Positions 43,031 through 53,745 of a DNA stretch of 64,000 bases are shown here, piece by piece; the stretch's first letter is position 1, and each line of letters begins with the position of its first letter. The DNA is from Trichococcus shcherbakoviae. Its GTDB lineage: Bacteria > Bacillota > Bacilli > Lactobacillales > Aerococcaceae. The stretch is from the NCBI RefSeq assembly GCF_963666195.1, contig NZ_OY762653.1, forward strand, positions 1,972,501 through 2,036,500, given 5' to 3'. The translations under genes were made by a program, and so were the position numbers. Below the pieces are notes generated by a model, which was given only the letters and a program-made list of their open reading frames with translations, did not search any database and had not been told where the DNA came from.

Positions 43031-43070
43031 TAGGAAAGAACAGAGAATGCAGTTTCCGGATTGAATCAGC

Positions 43071-44399
43071 TTAGTTTTTTGATTGCGCGCCTTGCAAGGA
43101 AGTGCGGTCAGATGCCTGCGTGTCTTCCTCGAAAGTAAGTGCCAAATTCGCTTTATCGACAACCTTCAGGAATGGATACCACATCACTCCGACGATTACG
43201 AAGTCGATCAGTTGCAGCACGCCGCCCATAACGGAGTTGGTGGCCATCATACCGCTGAAGAACAACGGAACAGTCCACGGAACCGTTACACCAGTTGGAG
43301 TAGGGAACAAACCGGATGCCATTGATAAGTAGTTTACGGTCGTTACGATTAAAGGTGTCAAAATCCAAGGGATAGCGATGGATGCGTTCAATACAATCGG
43401 TAATCCGAAGATGACAGGTTCGTTAACGTTGAACAAGCCAGGTCCGATCGCCAAACGACCGATATCCTTCATTTGACGGCTCTTCATGACGAATGCCATC
43501 AAGATGACTACCATCAACGTCATACCGGAACCACCCAGACCGACTGTGAATGTTTCCATGAATGGCTTTGTGATGATGTGCGGCAGTGCTTCGCCAGCTT
43601 TAAAAGCATCCAAGTTTTCCAAAGCCAAGGTGTTCCAGATCGGATCCATGACGGAGTTGACGATGATTTGGCCATGTAAGCCGAAGAACCAAAGGATTTG
43701 CACGAAGAACAGGGAAACCAAAGTAGCAGGCAAGCTGCTTCCCAATCCGACAAGCGGTTTTTGGATGACTGTGTAGATGACATCATGCAAGTTTGTTGTA
43801 AAAACGCCAGAAACCAATGCATTAAGCATCAGGAAAATGGTAAGTGTAGAAATTGCCGGAATCAGGGCACCGAATGAGCGGGCAACAGCATCAGGAACAC
43901 CTTCAGGCATTTTGATGACGATTCCTTTTTTGGTGATTCGCACATAAATCTCAGCTGCGATGAAGGCAGCCAACATGCCGATGAACATTCCTTTAGCGCC
44001 TAGGCGATCCAAGGAAAGGGCGCCGCTGACTTCAGCACCGTCTGCTGTTGTAAAGTTGAAGGGTGTCAAAATCAAGTAAGAAGATAATGAAACAGCTCCT
44101 CCGAAGATGCCATCTTCATCATAAGAACGGGTCAGGTAATACCCGATACCGAACGTGATGAAAATCGTCATGATGGACATAGTCGCGTTTTGCCCGTTTC
44201 CGAACAGACCGCCCAAAGTCCCTTTCAGATCATCGCTCCAGAACGGCAGGTTGTTCAATACAACGACGATTGAACCGAACATCGTCAGTGGGAAAGAAAG
44301 CATAAAAGCGTCACGCAATACTGCTAAGTATCTGTTTGAGCCGAGCTTGCCGGCAAGGGGAGTCAATTTTTCGGCTAAATTATCAATAAAATTATTCAT
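43071..44399 (-). CDS. celB: PTS lactose/cellobiose-family EIIC
   Basis: A 442-residue permease subunit with about ten helices and conserved EIIC-Lac features: the N-terminal FIDNLAEKLTPLAGKLGSNRYL, the substrate region FFGLHGQIIVNSVMDPIW and FNVNEPVIFGLPIVLN. It imports and phosphorylates beta-glucosides with partner EIIA and EIIB, neither of which lies nearby, so they must be supplied in trans. It is 25 bp downstream of the GH1 gene in one transcript. Confidence 0.93.
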   Translation of the reverse strand: MNNFIDNLAEKLTPLAGKLGSNRYLAVLRDAFMLSFPLTMFGSIVVVLNNLPFWSDDLKGTLGGLFGNGQNATMSIMTIFITFGIGYYLTRSYDEDGIFGGAVSLSSYLILTPFNFTTADGAEVSGALSLDRLGAKGMFIGMLAAFIAAEIYVRITKKGIVIKMPEGVPDAVARSFGALIPAISTLTIFLMLNALVSGVFTTNLHDVIYTVIQKPLVGLGSSLPATLVSLFFVQILWFFGLHGQIIVNSVMDPIWNTLALENLDAFKAGEALPHIITKPFMETFTVGLGGSGMTLMVVILMAFVMKSRQMKDIGRLAIGPGLFNVNEPVIFGLPIVLNASIAIPWILTPLIVTTVNYLSMASGLFPTPTGVTVPWTVPLFFSGMMATNSVMGGVLQLIDFVIVGVMWYPFLKVVDKANLALTFEEDTQASDRTSLQGAQSKN

Positions 44400-44424
44400 T
44401 GGTCATTTTCCTCTCTTAGAAAAC

Positions 44425-45819
44425 TTATGCGTCAAAACCATTTTTGTCTGAAACCTGTTTAAACCAGTAACCACTTTTCTTGATTGTGCGTTTTCCTTCT
44501 TCCGCCAGATCGACCGCAATGAAGCCGTAGCGGTTTTTGTAGGCGTTTGTCCAGGACCAGTTATCCATGCACGTCCACATATGGTAACCTTTCACGTTGC
44601 AACCCTCCTGCAACGCTTGATGGACATATTTCAGATGATCTTGGACAAATTCGATACGGTAATCATCTTCGATCATGCCATCCGCGTTGATGAAGCGCTC
44701 TTCGCCTTCCACACCCATCCCGTTTTCGGAAATGTAGCAGGGCAGGTTTCCGTAGTTGTCACGGACGTTGATCAGGCAATCATAAATGCCTTTTTCGTAG
44801 ATTTCCCAGCCACGGTATGGATTCATTTTGCGTTCCGGCCAGATGTAATTGTCGAAGTAATCATCCGGCATCGGGTTGTCGGACAAGCGTTCCGTGCTTT
44901 CTTTTTTCATGATGCGTCTTGGCTGATAGTAATTGATCCCCAGAATGTCGATGGTATTATGTTTGATGAGTTCTAATTCCGATTGCGTATATTCCGGTAG
45001 GTAATCCAATTCCTTCAGCAGCGAAACCAAATCTTCGGGGAAGGTGCCTTTGATGGCAGGGTCCAAGAAGGAACGGTTGAAGAAGGCATCAGCGAGACGG
45101 GCTGCCTTGACGTCTTCAGGATCATTCTCATTGCGCGGGTAACTAGGCGTCAGATTGAGGATGATGCCGATTTGCCCGTCAAGGTTCATTTCATGATAAA
45201 TTTTGATGGCTTTTGCGCTTGACAACGTTTCGTGATAAGCGACTTGAGCGGCTTTTTTCATATCCACGACACTAGGGTAGTGGAATTGGTAGAGATAGCC
45301 GCCTTCGACCGGAACAATCGGTTCATTGTGGGTGAACCATTTTTTTACGCGGTCGCCGAACAGTTCGAAGCAGATGCGCGCGTAATCCGCATAGGCATCC
45401 ACGACTTCTTTGCTTTCCCAGCCTCCTTTCTGTTGTAATGACAACGGCATATCAAAGTGATAAAGATTCATGAAAGGTTCGATGCCGTTGGCCAATAGCT
45501 CGTCGATGTAGCTATTGTAAAACGCCACCGCCTCAGGATTCACTGCGCCGATCCCATCCGGAATCAGACGGCTCCATTGAATGGAGGTTCGGTACGTAGT
45601 GTGTCCCGTTTTTTTCATGAGTGCTATATCTTCTTTGTAGCGATTGTATACGTAGGATGTGTCTTCAGGACCGACTTGATTGAAGAACAGCTCTGGGTTC
45701 TGTTTGTACCAATGATCCCAGATGCTGTCTCCTTTGCCGTCTCCGGCAACCGTGCCCTCTGTCTGCGGTCCGCTTGCTGCCGAGCCCCACCAAAAACCTG
45801 CAGGAAATTCGTATTTCAT
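44425..45819 (-). CDS. 6-phospho-beta-glucosidase (GH1)
   Basis: A 464-residue GH1 enzyme cleaving phosphorylated beta-glucosides in the cytoplasm. The N-terminus is FPAGFWWGSAASGPQTEG, the acid/base is Glu166 in FTHNEP and the nucleophile is Glu365 in YISENGMG. A Lys/Tyr phosphate-binding pattern near the C-terminus (NRYGFIAVD) fits the phospho-specific group. The minus-strand promoter has TTGCAT and TATAAT 17 bp apart with a cre box on the -35. First gene of a two-gene operon with celB. Confidence 0.93.
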   Translation of the reverse strand: MKYEFPAGFWWGSAASGPQTEGTVAGDGKGDSIWDHWYKQNPELFFNQVGPEDTSYVYNRYKEDIALMKKTGHTTYRTSIQWSRLIPDGIGAVNPEAVAFYNSYIDELLANGIEPFMNLYHFDMPLSLQQKGGWESKEVVDAYADYARICFELFGDRVKKWFTHNEPIVPVEGGYLYQFHYPSVVDMKKAAQVAYHETLSSAKAIKIYHEMNLDGQIGIILNLTPSYPRNENDPEDVKAARLADAFFNRSFLDPAIKGTFPEDLVSLLKELDYLPEYTQSELELIKHNTIDILGINYYQPRRIMKKESTERLSDNPMPDDYFDNYIWPERKMNPYRGWEIYEKGIYDCLINVRDNYGNLPCYISENGMGVEGEERFINADGMIEDDYRIEFVQDHLKYVHQALQEGCNVKGYHMWTCMDNWSWTNAYKNRYGFIAVDLAEEGKRTIKKSGYWFKQVSDKNGFDA

Positions 45820-45886
45820 CTAAACAACTCCATTTCTATGTCTATACATAACTTCAAAAAGAATTATACAAAACAAAAAAAGAAAA

Positions 45887-45900
45887 TGCAATCGATTTCA
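45887..45900 (-). promoter_or_regulatory. cre box at the GH1-celB promoter
   Basis: TGCAATCGATTTCA fits the CcpA consensus fully. It overlaps the -35 TTGCAT of a minus-strand promoter whose TATAAT -10 is at 45865-45870, so glucose repression by promoter occlusion is likely. Confidence 0.8.
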
Positions 45901-46008
45901 AAGAAAAATATATATTTTTATTATTTCTCAATTATTTCCGCTTTTTAGCGAGAATTCGCAACGAAATTATGGTATAAAAAGAACAAACAGGTTTGGAGGC
46001 GATAGGTG

Positions 46009-46929
46009 ATGAAAATTGGAGTCATCGGGTTAGGTAACATTGCACAAAAGGCGTATCTCCCGGTCATGGTCGAGATGCAGGATGAGGTGGAATGGCATCT
46101 GTGCTCGCGAAACAGAGAGAAGCTGGAAGCCGTAGGAAAAAAATTTGGCTTCCAGCATTTGTATACCTCGATCGAGGAATGGTTGGACAGCGGAATCGAG
46201 GCTGCCTTTGTGCACGTAGCTACCGTTGCCCATGCGGAAATCATCCGCAAGTTGCTGGAGCGCGGCATTTCGGTCTATGTGGACAAGCCCATCAGTGATG
46301 ATCTGGAAGAAACAAAGCAATTGATTGAGTTGGCGGACGCTAAGGGCTTGCTCCTTACAGCTGGCTTCAACCGCCGTTTTGCTCCGATGGTGGAACGGTT
46401 GAAAGGGATTCCTGACAAAAAGATGATCCTTATTCAGAAGGATCGCGTGAAGAACGTGGAACCCGTCCGCTTCGCCGTCTACGATTTGTTCATCCATATC
46501 GCGGATACCGCTTTGTATTTGTTGGATGATGAGGTGGTGTCGGTGCAATCGCATCTGGTCGAAAACGAAGGGGAGTTGAAACGGCTATGGCTGATGCTCG
46601 AAACGAAGAGCGCCACTTGTTTCGTTTCGATGAACTATGAAGCGGGAGCCAATCAGGAAGTCATGGAAGTCCAAAGTCCGGAGGGGATCGCGCGCGTCCT
46701 GAATTTGACCGATATGACCATCCAACAAAAAAATGGCAAGCAGCAAATTGCTTTCGGCGATTGGGAAGGGACGCTCCGCAAAAGAGGATTCGAGCCATTG
46801 ATCGATTCGTTTGTCGCGGGCGTAAAGGAACATACCAACCCAGTCTCCACAGAATCAAGCTATCTGAGCCATTCGTTGTGCGAGAAAATTCTCGCCGACA
46901 ACGGATTCGGAAACAAGCCAAACGGATAG
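46009..46929 (+). CDS. Gfo/Idh/MocA-family oxidoreductase
   Basis: A 306-residue NAD(P)-dependent dehydrogenase. The Rossmann start is KIGVIGLGNIAQKAYLPV. YVDKPISDDLEETKQLIELA carries the conserved EKP-like motif as DKP, and AGFNRRFAPM follows. The C-terminal substrate domain lacks features that fix a substrate. GGAGG lies 10 nt before ATG 46009; GTG 46006 is equally possible. It is a monocistronic gene. Confidence 0.88.
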   Translation: MKIGVIGLGNIAQKAYLPVMVEMQDEVEWHLCSRNREKLEAVGKKFGFQHLYTSIEEWLDSGIEAAFVHVATVAHAEIIRKLLERGISVYVDKPISDDLEETKQLIELADAKGLLLTAGFNRRFAPMVERLKGIPDKKMILIQKDRVKNVEPVRFAVYDLFIHIADTALYLLDDEVVSVQSHLVENEGELKRLWLMLETKSATCFVSMNYEAGANQEVMEVQSPEGIARVLNLTDMTIQQKNGKQQIAFGDWEGTLRKRGFEPLIDSFVAGVKEHTNPVSTESSYLSHSLCEKILADNGFGNKPNG

Positions 46930-47034
46930 AATGTTTTTTTGTAGGTACAAATTATGTTTATTTGTTAATTTGTTCGTACATATCTGGTATAATGTAAATC
47001 AGCAAGGCCTAGGATCATCAAAAGGAGGTGAAGG

Positions 47035-48420
47035 ATGACAAAAGATATGACTGCCGGCAGTCCTGCGAAGCTGCTTGTGCTGTTCTCGGTTCCGATGCTG
47101 ATTGGGAATATCTTCCAACAACTGTACAGCTTAGCGGACACAATCATCATCGGCAGAACATTGGGAGTGGACGGACTGGCGGCCATCGGATCGGTAGGCG
47201 GGGTGCTCTTTTTTATCCATGGATTTGGGATCGGGGTCACTTCGGGTTTAGGGATCGTCATCGCGCAGCGTTTTGGTACGAAAAATGAGGAGCGGATCCG
47301 GAAGAGTATCACGATAAGCGTCTGGATAACGCTCATCATGACTGTCCTCATAACCCTCCTGAGTGTTTTGTTCGCTGAAGATATCCTGCTGTACATGGAT
47401 ACGCCGGCTGAAATAAGCAAGGAAGCCGAAGCCTACTTTTTGACATTGATGTGGGGTTCGGTGGCGATCATGGTGTTCAATTTGTTGAGTAACATCCTGC
47501 GCTCGCTGGGCGACAGCAAACTGCCCCTGGTCATCCTGATGATTTCTTCCCTATTGAATGTGGTTTTGGATTATGTGTTCATTGTCTGGTTTTCTATGGG
47601 GGTCGCAGGAGCGGCGCTGGCGACTGTTGCGTCGCAATTGTTCGCCAGTTTTCTCTGTTTCGTATACATAAGTAAGAAAATGGCGATCCTGCGTTTCTCC
47701 AGAGAAGATTGGCACATGCAGCCTACGGATTTCTCGTTGCCGTTGAAAATTTCGCTCCCGATCGGTCTGCAAGCCTCCATCATTTCGATCGGTTTGATTG
47801 TATTGCAGAAAAGTCTGAATGGTTTTGGCCCGGAAGCTGTCGGTGGATACGCCATCGCCCAAAAATTGGACATCATGGTAACATTGCCGATAGCTTCCAT
47901 CGGTATCGCTATGGCCACTTTCGCAGCCCAAAACTATGGAGCCGGTTTGTACTCGCGGATTTGGGCGGGCGCCCGCATCAGTTTGCTGCTGTCTTTTGTC
48001 TACAGCATTCTGTTGGGAGGAGCGCTTTTGTTCTTCGGGACGGATCTCATCCGGTCGTTGTTCAATCAGAATGATCCGGCCGTATTGGCGTATGCGCATA
48101 CGTATTTTGTTGCCACGGCCAGCTTCTATCTTGTATTGACGACGTTGATCATCTTGCGGTATACGCTGCAAGGAGTTGGGGAAAACGCTGCGCCTACCTT
48201 TGGTGGTGTAATGGAGATGGTCGCTCGCGTCCTCGTTCCGTTGGGATTTTCCGGTCTGCTGGGCTACCAGGCTGTCGCCTTTGCCAATCCCGTTGCTTGG
48301 GTGGGGGCTGCCGTACCCATGATGTACGCTTATCGTCAGTTGAAAAGAAAATTGACATTATTGGAAGAGAAAAGATGCAAGGAAGCCGAGGGTGAGCGAT
48401 TGGTTGAATTGTCGGATTGA
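47035..48420 (+). CDS. MATE-family efflux transporter
   Basis: A 461-residue exporter with twelve predicted helices in two MatE repeats. The first repeat has SVPMLIGNIFQQLYSLADTI, the DinF/NorM-like signature, and the second has GLQASIISIGLIVLQ with FAAQNYGA. The C-terminal tail is charged. MATE proteins expel cationic drugs in exchange for Na+ or H+; substrate unknown here. AAAGGAGGTG precedes the ATG. Confidence 0.92.
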   Translation: MTKDMTAGSPAKLLVLFSVPMLIGNIFQQLYSLADTIIIGRTLGVDGLAAIGSVGGVLFFIHGFGIGVTSGLGIVIAQRFGTKNEERIRKSITISVWITLIMTVLITLLSVLFAEDILLYMDTPAEISKEAEAYFLTLMWGSVAIMVFNLLSNILRSLGDSKLPLVILMISSLLNVVLDYVFIVWFSMGVAGAALATVASQLFASFLCFVYISKKMAILRFSREDWHMQPTDFSLPLKISLPIGLQASIISIGLIVLQKSLNGFGPEAVGGYAIAQKLDIMVTLPIASIGIAMATFAAQNYGAGLYSRIWAGARISLLLSFVYSILLGGALLFFGTDLIRSLFNQNDPAVLAYAHTYFVATASFYLVLTTLIILRYTLQGVGENAAPTFGGVMEMVARVLVPLGFSGLLGYQAVAFANPVAWVGAAVPMMYAYRQLKRKLTLLEEKRCKEAEGERLVELSD

Positions 48421-48477
48421 TAATCCATTATTGATGCATATCTAAGTTAATAAACCGATATAAACCGATTCGGAATA

Positions 48478-48615
48478 TGCTATAATAAGATTAAATCATG
48501 ATTGTAAAAGTTGGTTGCCCCTCGAACGGAATAGTTTAGGGTAAGCCGGCATGGTTCAGGTTGTGTGTTCGTTTAGGAGTTCAATACTAGATTCACTATC
48601 TTGAGGAGGAAAAAA
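48478..48615 (+). promoter_or_regulatory. Promoter and leader of the transketolase gene
   Basis: An extended -10 TGCTATAAT ends at 48486, preceded by two AAACCGAT direct repeats (48452 and 48462). The resulting leader of about 125 nt has GGTTGCCCC and GGGTAAGCC stretches but no riboswitch that I recognise. Confidence 0.5.
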
Positions 48616-50619
48616 ATGTTTGATCAAATTGATGAGTTAGCAGTTAATGCAGTACGTACACTTAGCATAGACGCCGTACAGAAGGCCAATTCAGGGCATC
48701 CTGGTTTGCCGATGGGAGCCGCTCCGATGGCCTACGCGCTTTGGACAAAACATTTGAAAGTCAACCCTAAGAACAGTTTATGGGCAGACCGTGACCGTTT
48801 CGTATTATCAGCTGGACATGGGTCATCCATGTTGTACAGCTTGCTGCACTTATCCGGCTTCAATGTGAGCCTGGACGACGTGAAGAACTTCCGCCAATTC
48901 GGCAGCAAAACACCTGGACACCCGGAAGTGCATGATACGGACGGCGTGGAAGCGACAACCGGTCCATTGGGACAAGGGATCGCGAATGCAGTCGGTTTCG
49001 CAATGGCGGAAGCGCACTTGGCGGCTACTTACAACAAAGAAAACTTCCCGGTTGTGGATCACTACACCTACTTCCTGAACGGCGACGGCGATCTGATGGA
49101 AGGCATCTCCCATGAAGCAGCCAGCTTAGCCGGCCACCTGAAATTGGGCAAACTGATCGGTTTGTATGACTCCAATGATATCTCCTTGGATGGACCGACT
49201 TCGAAATCATTCACTGAAGATGTAGCTGCCCGTTTTGAAGCCTACGGTTGGCAACATATCCTGGTCAAGGACGGCAATGATCTGGAAGCCATCTCCAAAG
49301 CCATCGAAGAAGCGAAAGCTGAAACCGAAAAACCGACTTTGATTGAAATCAAAACCATCATCGGCTTTGGTGCTCCTGACGCAGGAACGCATAAAGTGCA
49401 TGGTGCTCCTCTTGGAGCGGAAGGCGTTACATTTGCTAAAGCGGCTTACGGCTGTGCGGATGAAGCTTTCTGCGTACCGGCTGAAGTGACAACCCGTTTC
49501 GACGAAACAATGGTTGCAGAAGGCCAAGAGGCTGAAGCCGCATGGACAGCAATGTTCAACGACTACAAAGCAGCTTATCCGGAATTGGCGCAACAATTCG
49601 AAGCTGCCATCGACGGTAAATTACCTGAAGGCTGGCAAGACAAACTGCCGACTTATGAAGTGGGCAGCGCAGCCAAAGCTAGCCGTGTGACCAGTGCTGA
49701 AGCGATCCAAGCATTGGGTGAAGCTGTACCTTATTTCTGGGGTGGTTCTGCGGACTTATCGTCTTCAAACAACACAATGATCAAATCGGCAAGTGACTTT
49801 GAGCCGGGCAACTATGCCGGCCGCAACATCTGGTACGGTGTGCGCGAATTCGCGATGGCCGCTATCATGAACGGCATCGTGCTGCATGGCGGAACCAGAA
49901 CGTATGTAGGGACATTCTTCGTCTTCACGGATTACCTACGTCCAGCAATGCGTTTGGCTGCCATCTCGCACTTGCCTGGCACGTACGTGATGACGCATGA
50001 CTCAATCGCGGTCGGCGAAGACGGCCCGACGCATGAGCCAGTGGAACACTTGTCCAGCTACCGTGGCATGCCGAACTTGACGGTTCTGCGTCCGGCCGAC
50101 GGCAACGAAGTCAGTGCTGCTTGGGAAATCGCCGTGTCTTCAGCGGACAAACCAACGATGTTGGTGCTGACGCGCCAAAACTTGCCTGTTTTGGAAGGCA
50201 CAAAAGAAATGGCCCGCGAAGGCGTGAAGAAGGGGGCATATGTGCTTTCTCCGCAACAAGGCGAAACACCTGCCGGCATTCTGATCGCAACCGGTTCGGA
50301 AGTGAGCATGGCTGTGGAAGCGCAGCAACAATTGCGTGAAGCTGGAGTGGACGTCTCTGTTGTCTCCATGCCGAGTTTCGATCTGTTCGAAGCCCAGGAT
50401 GCTGCCTACAAAGAGCAAGTCTTGCCTGGTGCAGTCCGCAACCGTATGTCCATCGAGATGGGCGCTACCTTCGGTTGGGAACGTTATGTCGGCCTGGATG
50501 GCCTTGCTTACGGCATCGATACTTACGGCGCAAGCGGCAATGGCAACGTCGTAATGGCGGAATATGGCTTCACTACTGAAAAAGTGGTTGCAGCCTATCA
50601 AGCAAAATTCACAAAATAG
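48616..50619 (+). CDS. tkt: Transketolase
   Basis: A 667-residue thiamine-diphosphate enzyme of the pentose phosphate pathway. Motifs are [20 protein letters not shown], the ThDP-binding [20 protein letters not shown] with DSNDIS, and the second-domain [33 protein letters not shown] carries conserved catalytic histidines. GAGGAGG precedes ATG 48616; TTG 48601 overlaps that site. It can channel pentose phosphates made from arabinose to glycolysis, which fits the arabinan locus downstream. Confidence 0.96.
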   Translation: MFDQIDELAVNAVRTLSIDAVQKANSGHPGLPMGAAPMAYALWTKHLKVNPKNSLWADRDRFVLSAGHGSSMLYSLLHLSGFNVSLDDVKNFRQFGSKTPGHPEVHDTDGVEATTGPLGQGIANAVGFAMAEAHLAATYNKENFPVVDHYTYFLNGDGDLMEGISHEAASLAGHLKLGKLIGLYDSNDISLDGPTSKSFTEDVAARFEAYGWQHILVKDGNDLEAISKAIEEAKAETEKPTLIEIKTIIGFGAPDAGTHKVHGAPLGAEGVTFAKAAYGCADEAFCVPAEVTTRFDETMVAEGQEAEAAWTAMFNDYKAAYPELAQQFEAAIDGKLPEGWQDKLPTYEVGSAAKASRVTSAEAIQALGEAVPYFWGGSADLSSSNNTMIKSASDFEPGNYAGRNIWYGVREFAMAAIMNGIVLHGGTRTYVGTFFVFTDYLRPAMRLAAISHLPGTYVMTHDSIAVGEDGPTHEPVEHLSSYRGMPNLTVLRPADGNEVSAAWEIAVSSADKPTMLVLTRQNLPVLEGTKEMAREGVKKGAYVLSPQQGETPAGILIATGSEVSMAVEAQQQLREAGVDVSVVSMPSFDLFEAQDAAYKEQVLPGAVRNRMSIEMGATFGWERYVGLDGLAYGIDTYGASGNGNVVMAEYGFTTEKVVAAYQAKFTK

Positions 50620-50638
50620 ACTTCAATTTTAGGAATCA

Positions 50639-50683
50639 AAAAGCTGCGACCCACTCCGGGAGGAGTGGGTCGCAGCTTTTTTG
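50639..50683 (+). terminator. Terminator after tkt
   Basis: A 19-bp stem AAAAGCTGCGACCCACTCC and its complement with a short GG loop, then Ts. Confidence 0.95.
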
Positions 50684-50689
50684 TTGAGC

Positions 50690-50877
50690 ATAAAGGAATT
50701 TATAAAATGTTTTATGCATCAAAAATGATGGCTAGCTTCACGGGTAAGCCCTTCGGAAAGGACAAAGGAACCCCTTGTCTCTACGAGCCAAGGATACTAT
50801 TCGACTAACCTGCTGACGCAGGAAGTCTCTCAGCATATTGCGCTCTACGATGCTCAGTCGGCACGATTTCCTAAATT
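50690..50877. other. Unexplained intergenic block next to double-hairpin copy D
   Basis: This non-repetitive stretch has no strong gene. A 32-codon frame on the minus strand (start near 50832) and a 33-codon frame on the plus strand (ATG 50708) exist, but neither has a good ribosome binding site or known similarity. Local hairpins such as CCTGCTGACGCAGG are visible. It runs straight into the conserved hairpin element at 50878, so it could be part of a larger repeat or RNA. Confidence 0.35.
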
Positions 50878-50946
50878 GTCATGACTCTTGCGATTTCAAT
50901 CGCTTAGAGGCATGATACACTTGACCGTTTAGGTCACAGTGTTTCC
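50878..50946 (+). repeat. Double-hairpin repeat, copy D
   Basis: The fourth copy lies 47 kb from the tRNA array, between tkt and the arabinan regulator. Stem 1 is GCGAT/ATCGC with loop TTCA. Stem 2 is GACC/GGTC with a five-base GTTTA loop. Invariant GTCATG, CATGATACACTTG and CACAGTGTTTCC are conserved. Confidence 0.85.
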
Positions 50947-50982
50947 TTAGCAAGGGTTGAACGAACCCGTTCCGCTTTTCTA

Positions 50983-51885
50983 TCAGGAATAGTAGGCTTT
51001 GAAGTTGATGTCCTGGTCATGATTTCCGAATTTTTTGCCGAATAGGGTCACGCCTCCGACGTTTTCAGCATCCGGCTTCACTTCGATGCGGATCTCCCAT
51101 GTTTCAGCTGTCTTATTCAGGTCAGCGATACTGACTTGGGAAAGAGGGTCTCCATCCATATAAGTACCATGATGGGTTACCCTTAATGTTTTCAACAAAC
51201 CGTATTGGTTCAAATTCGAAGGCCACCAGGATGGATTCAGCTTCCCGCGCGTGTCCGCGAAATCGCCTGGGCTCGTCCATGTGCCCAATTCTGTTCCGTT
51301 CAAGGTGAATGTGATGTCGGACGGCCAAACATCATTCGAAAAAGGGAATTCCGAACTGATTTCCATGCTGATGTCGATTTGCTCCAGCGTGTCGTCAGGC
51401 GTCAGGAAGTTGGGGGTTTTGTATTCCACATAGCCTGCAGTGAACCAAAGGATGCTGGCGTCCATTCGCCCGGAGTCCATGAAGTATTTCGGTTCATCGA
51501 CATTTCCGATGAAATCTTTGGAGTCAGCTAAGCCGCAGGTCGGAGTGACGTGATAATCCGTGTAGTGCCCGATTGGAATGGCGGTATCAAAGGTTTCGAA
51601 GGAGTGGTAGATTTTCTTCGGAAAATGGATGTCGATATGATCGACTTTCAGGATGGATACCTTTTGGAGACCGGATATGCCGGGAATCCTTTCCGTTTTG
51701 ATGATACCAACGGCTTCAAGTTTTTTGATGTGTTTTGAAATGATGGCGCTGCTTAGATTCAGTTCAAGCGCGAGATCTTTCACATTCATTTTTTGTTTGG
51801 ATAATAATTGGATGATCTTTAAGCGTATATCGCTAGCCAATGCCTCATATACAGCCAAAGATGATTCGGATATGTCCAATTGCAT
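50983..51885 (-). CDS. ArsR-type regulator with a large uncharacterised C-terminal domain
   Basis: A 300-residue protein. Residues 1-80 form an ArsR winged helix (SDIRLKIIQLLSKQKMNVKD with LSSAIISKHIKKLEAVGII) lacking the metal-binding ELCVCD motif. The remaining 220 residues (GHYTDYHVTPTCGLADSKDF, then PDDTLEQIDISMEISSEFPF and a C-terminal GGVTLFGKKFGNHDQDINF) look beta-rich, like a carbohydrate-binding sandwich. It diverges from the arabinan operon and is the obvious candidate regulator, with the tail as oligosaccharide sensor (inferred). Its upstream region holds GTGATAAA/TTTATCAC and ATCAC/GTGAT palindromes. Confidence 0.82.
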   Translation of the reverse strand: MQLDISESSLAVYEALASDIRLKIIQLLSKQKMNVKDLALELNLSSAIISKHIKKLEAVGIIKTERIPGISGLQKVSILKVDHIDIHFPKKIYHSFETFDTAIPIGHYTDYHVTPTCGLADSKDFIGNVDEPKYFMDSGRMDASILWFTAGYVEYKTPNFLTPDDTLEQIDISMEISSEFPFSNDVWPSDITFTLNGTELGTWTSPGDFADTRGKLNPSWWPSNLNQYGLLKTLRVTHHGTYMDGDPLSQVSIADLNKTAETWEIRIEVKPDAENVGGVTLFGKKFGNHDQDINFKAYYS

Positions 51886-51923
51886 AAGCTCACCTCATTT
51901 TTCATTTTTGTTAATGATATTGT

Positions 51924-52215
51924 ATATCACTGTATGTGATAAATATAAAAGTTTATCACTAGTCTGTCAATAGGTTGGCTTACATTACTCCATAAGTTAA
52001 CTAAAAATGATTTTTGTCTATTATAGCGACAAAAAGGCTGGCTAAGAAGCCTGCTGTGGCAGCGAAAACGAACAAGGTTAACAAATGTGTTTATCAAGTT
52101 AAGCATTTTTTTGTTAAAACAACAAAAATAATGTTGACAACGTTTGCATAGTTCGATATTATTACCTCATAAGTTAATTTTATTAACCTTAGTGAATGAA
52201 AAGGTTAACTAAGTT
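51924..52215. promoter_or_regulatory. Divergent control region of the arabinan operon
   Basis: A promoter TTGACA (52134-52139), 17-bp spacer and TATTAT (52157-52162) drives the operon. A cre-like TGACAACGTTTGCA overlaps the -35. Boxes resembling AAGKTTAAC occur at 51994, 52074, 52096, 52171, 52182 (reverse) and 52201. Palindromes GTGATAAA/TTTATCAC (51936-51959) and ATCAC/GTGAT (51926-51940) face the ArsR-type gene. No gene lies in this 344-bp gap. Confidence 0.65.
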
Positions 52216-52220
52216 GGTGA

Positions 52221-53729
<1,509 letters not shown>

Positions 53730-53745
53730 AATTGGAGGCATTAAA

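Noticed and set aside
50708-50809. 33-codon plus-strand and 32-codon minus-strand peptides after tkt
   Set aside because: There is no adequate ribosome binding site, and both strands are equally open, so neither can be supported as a gene.
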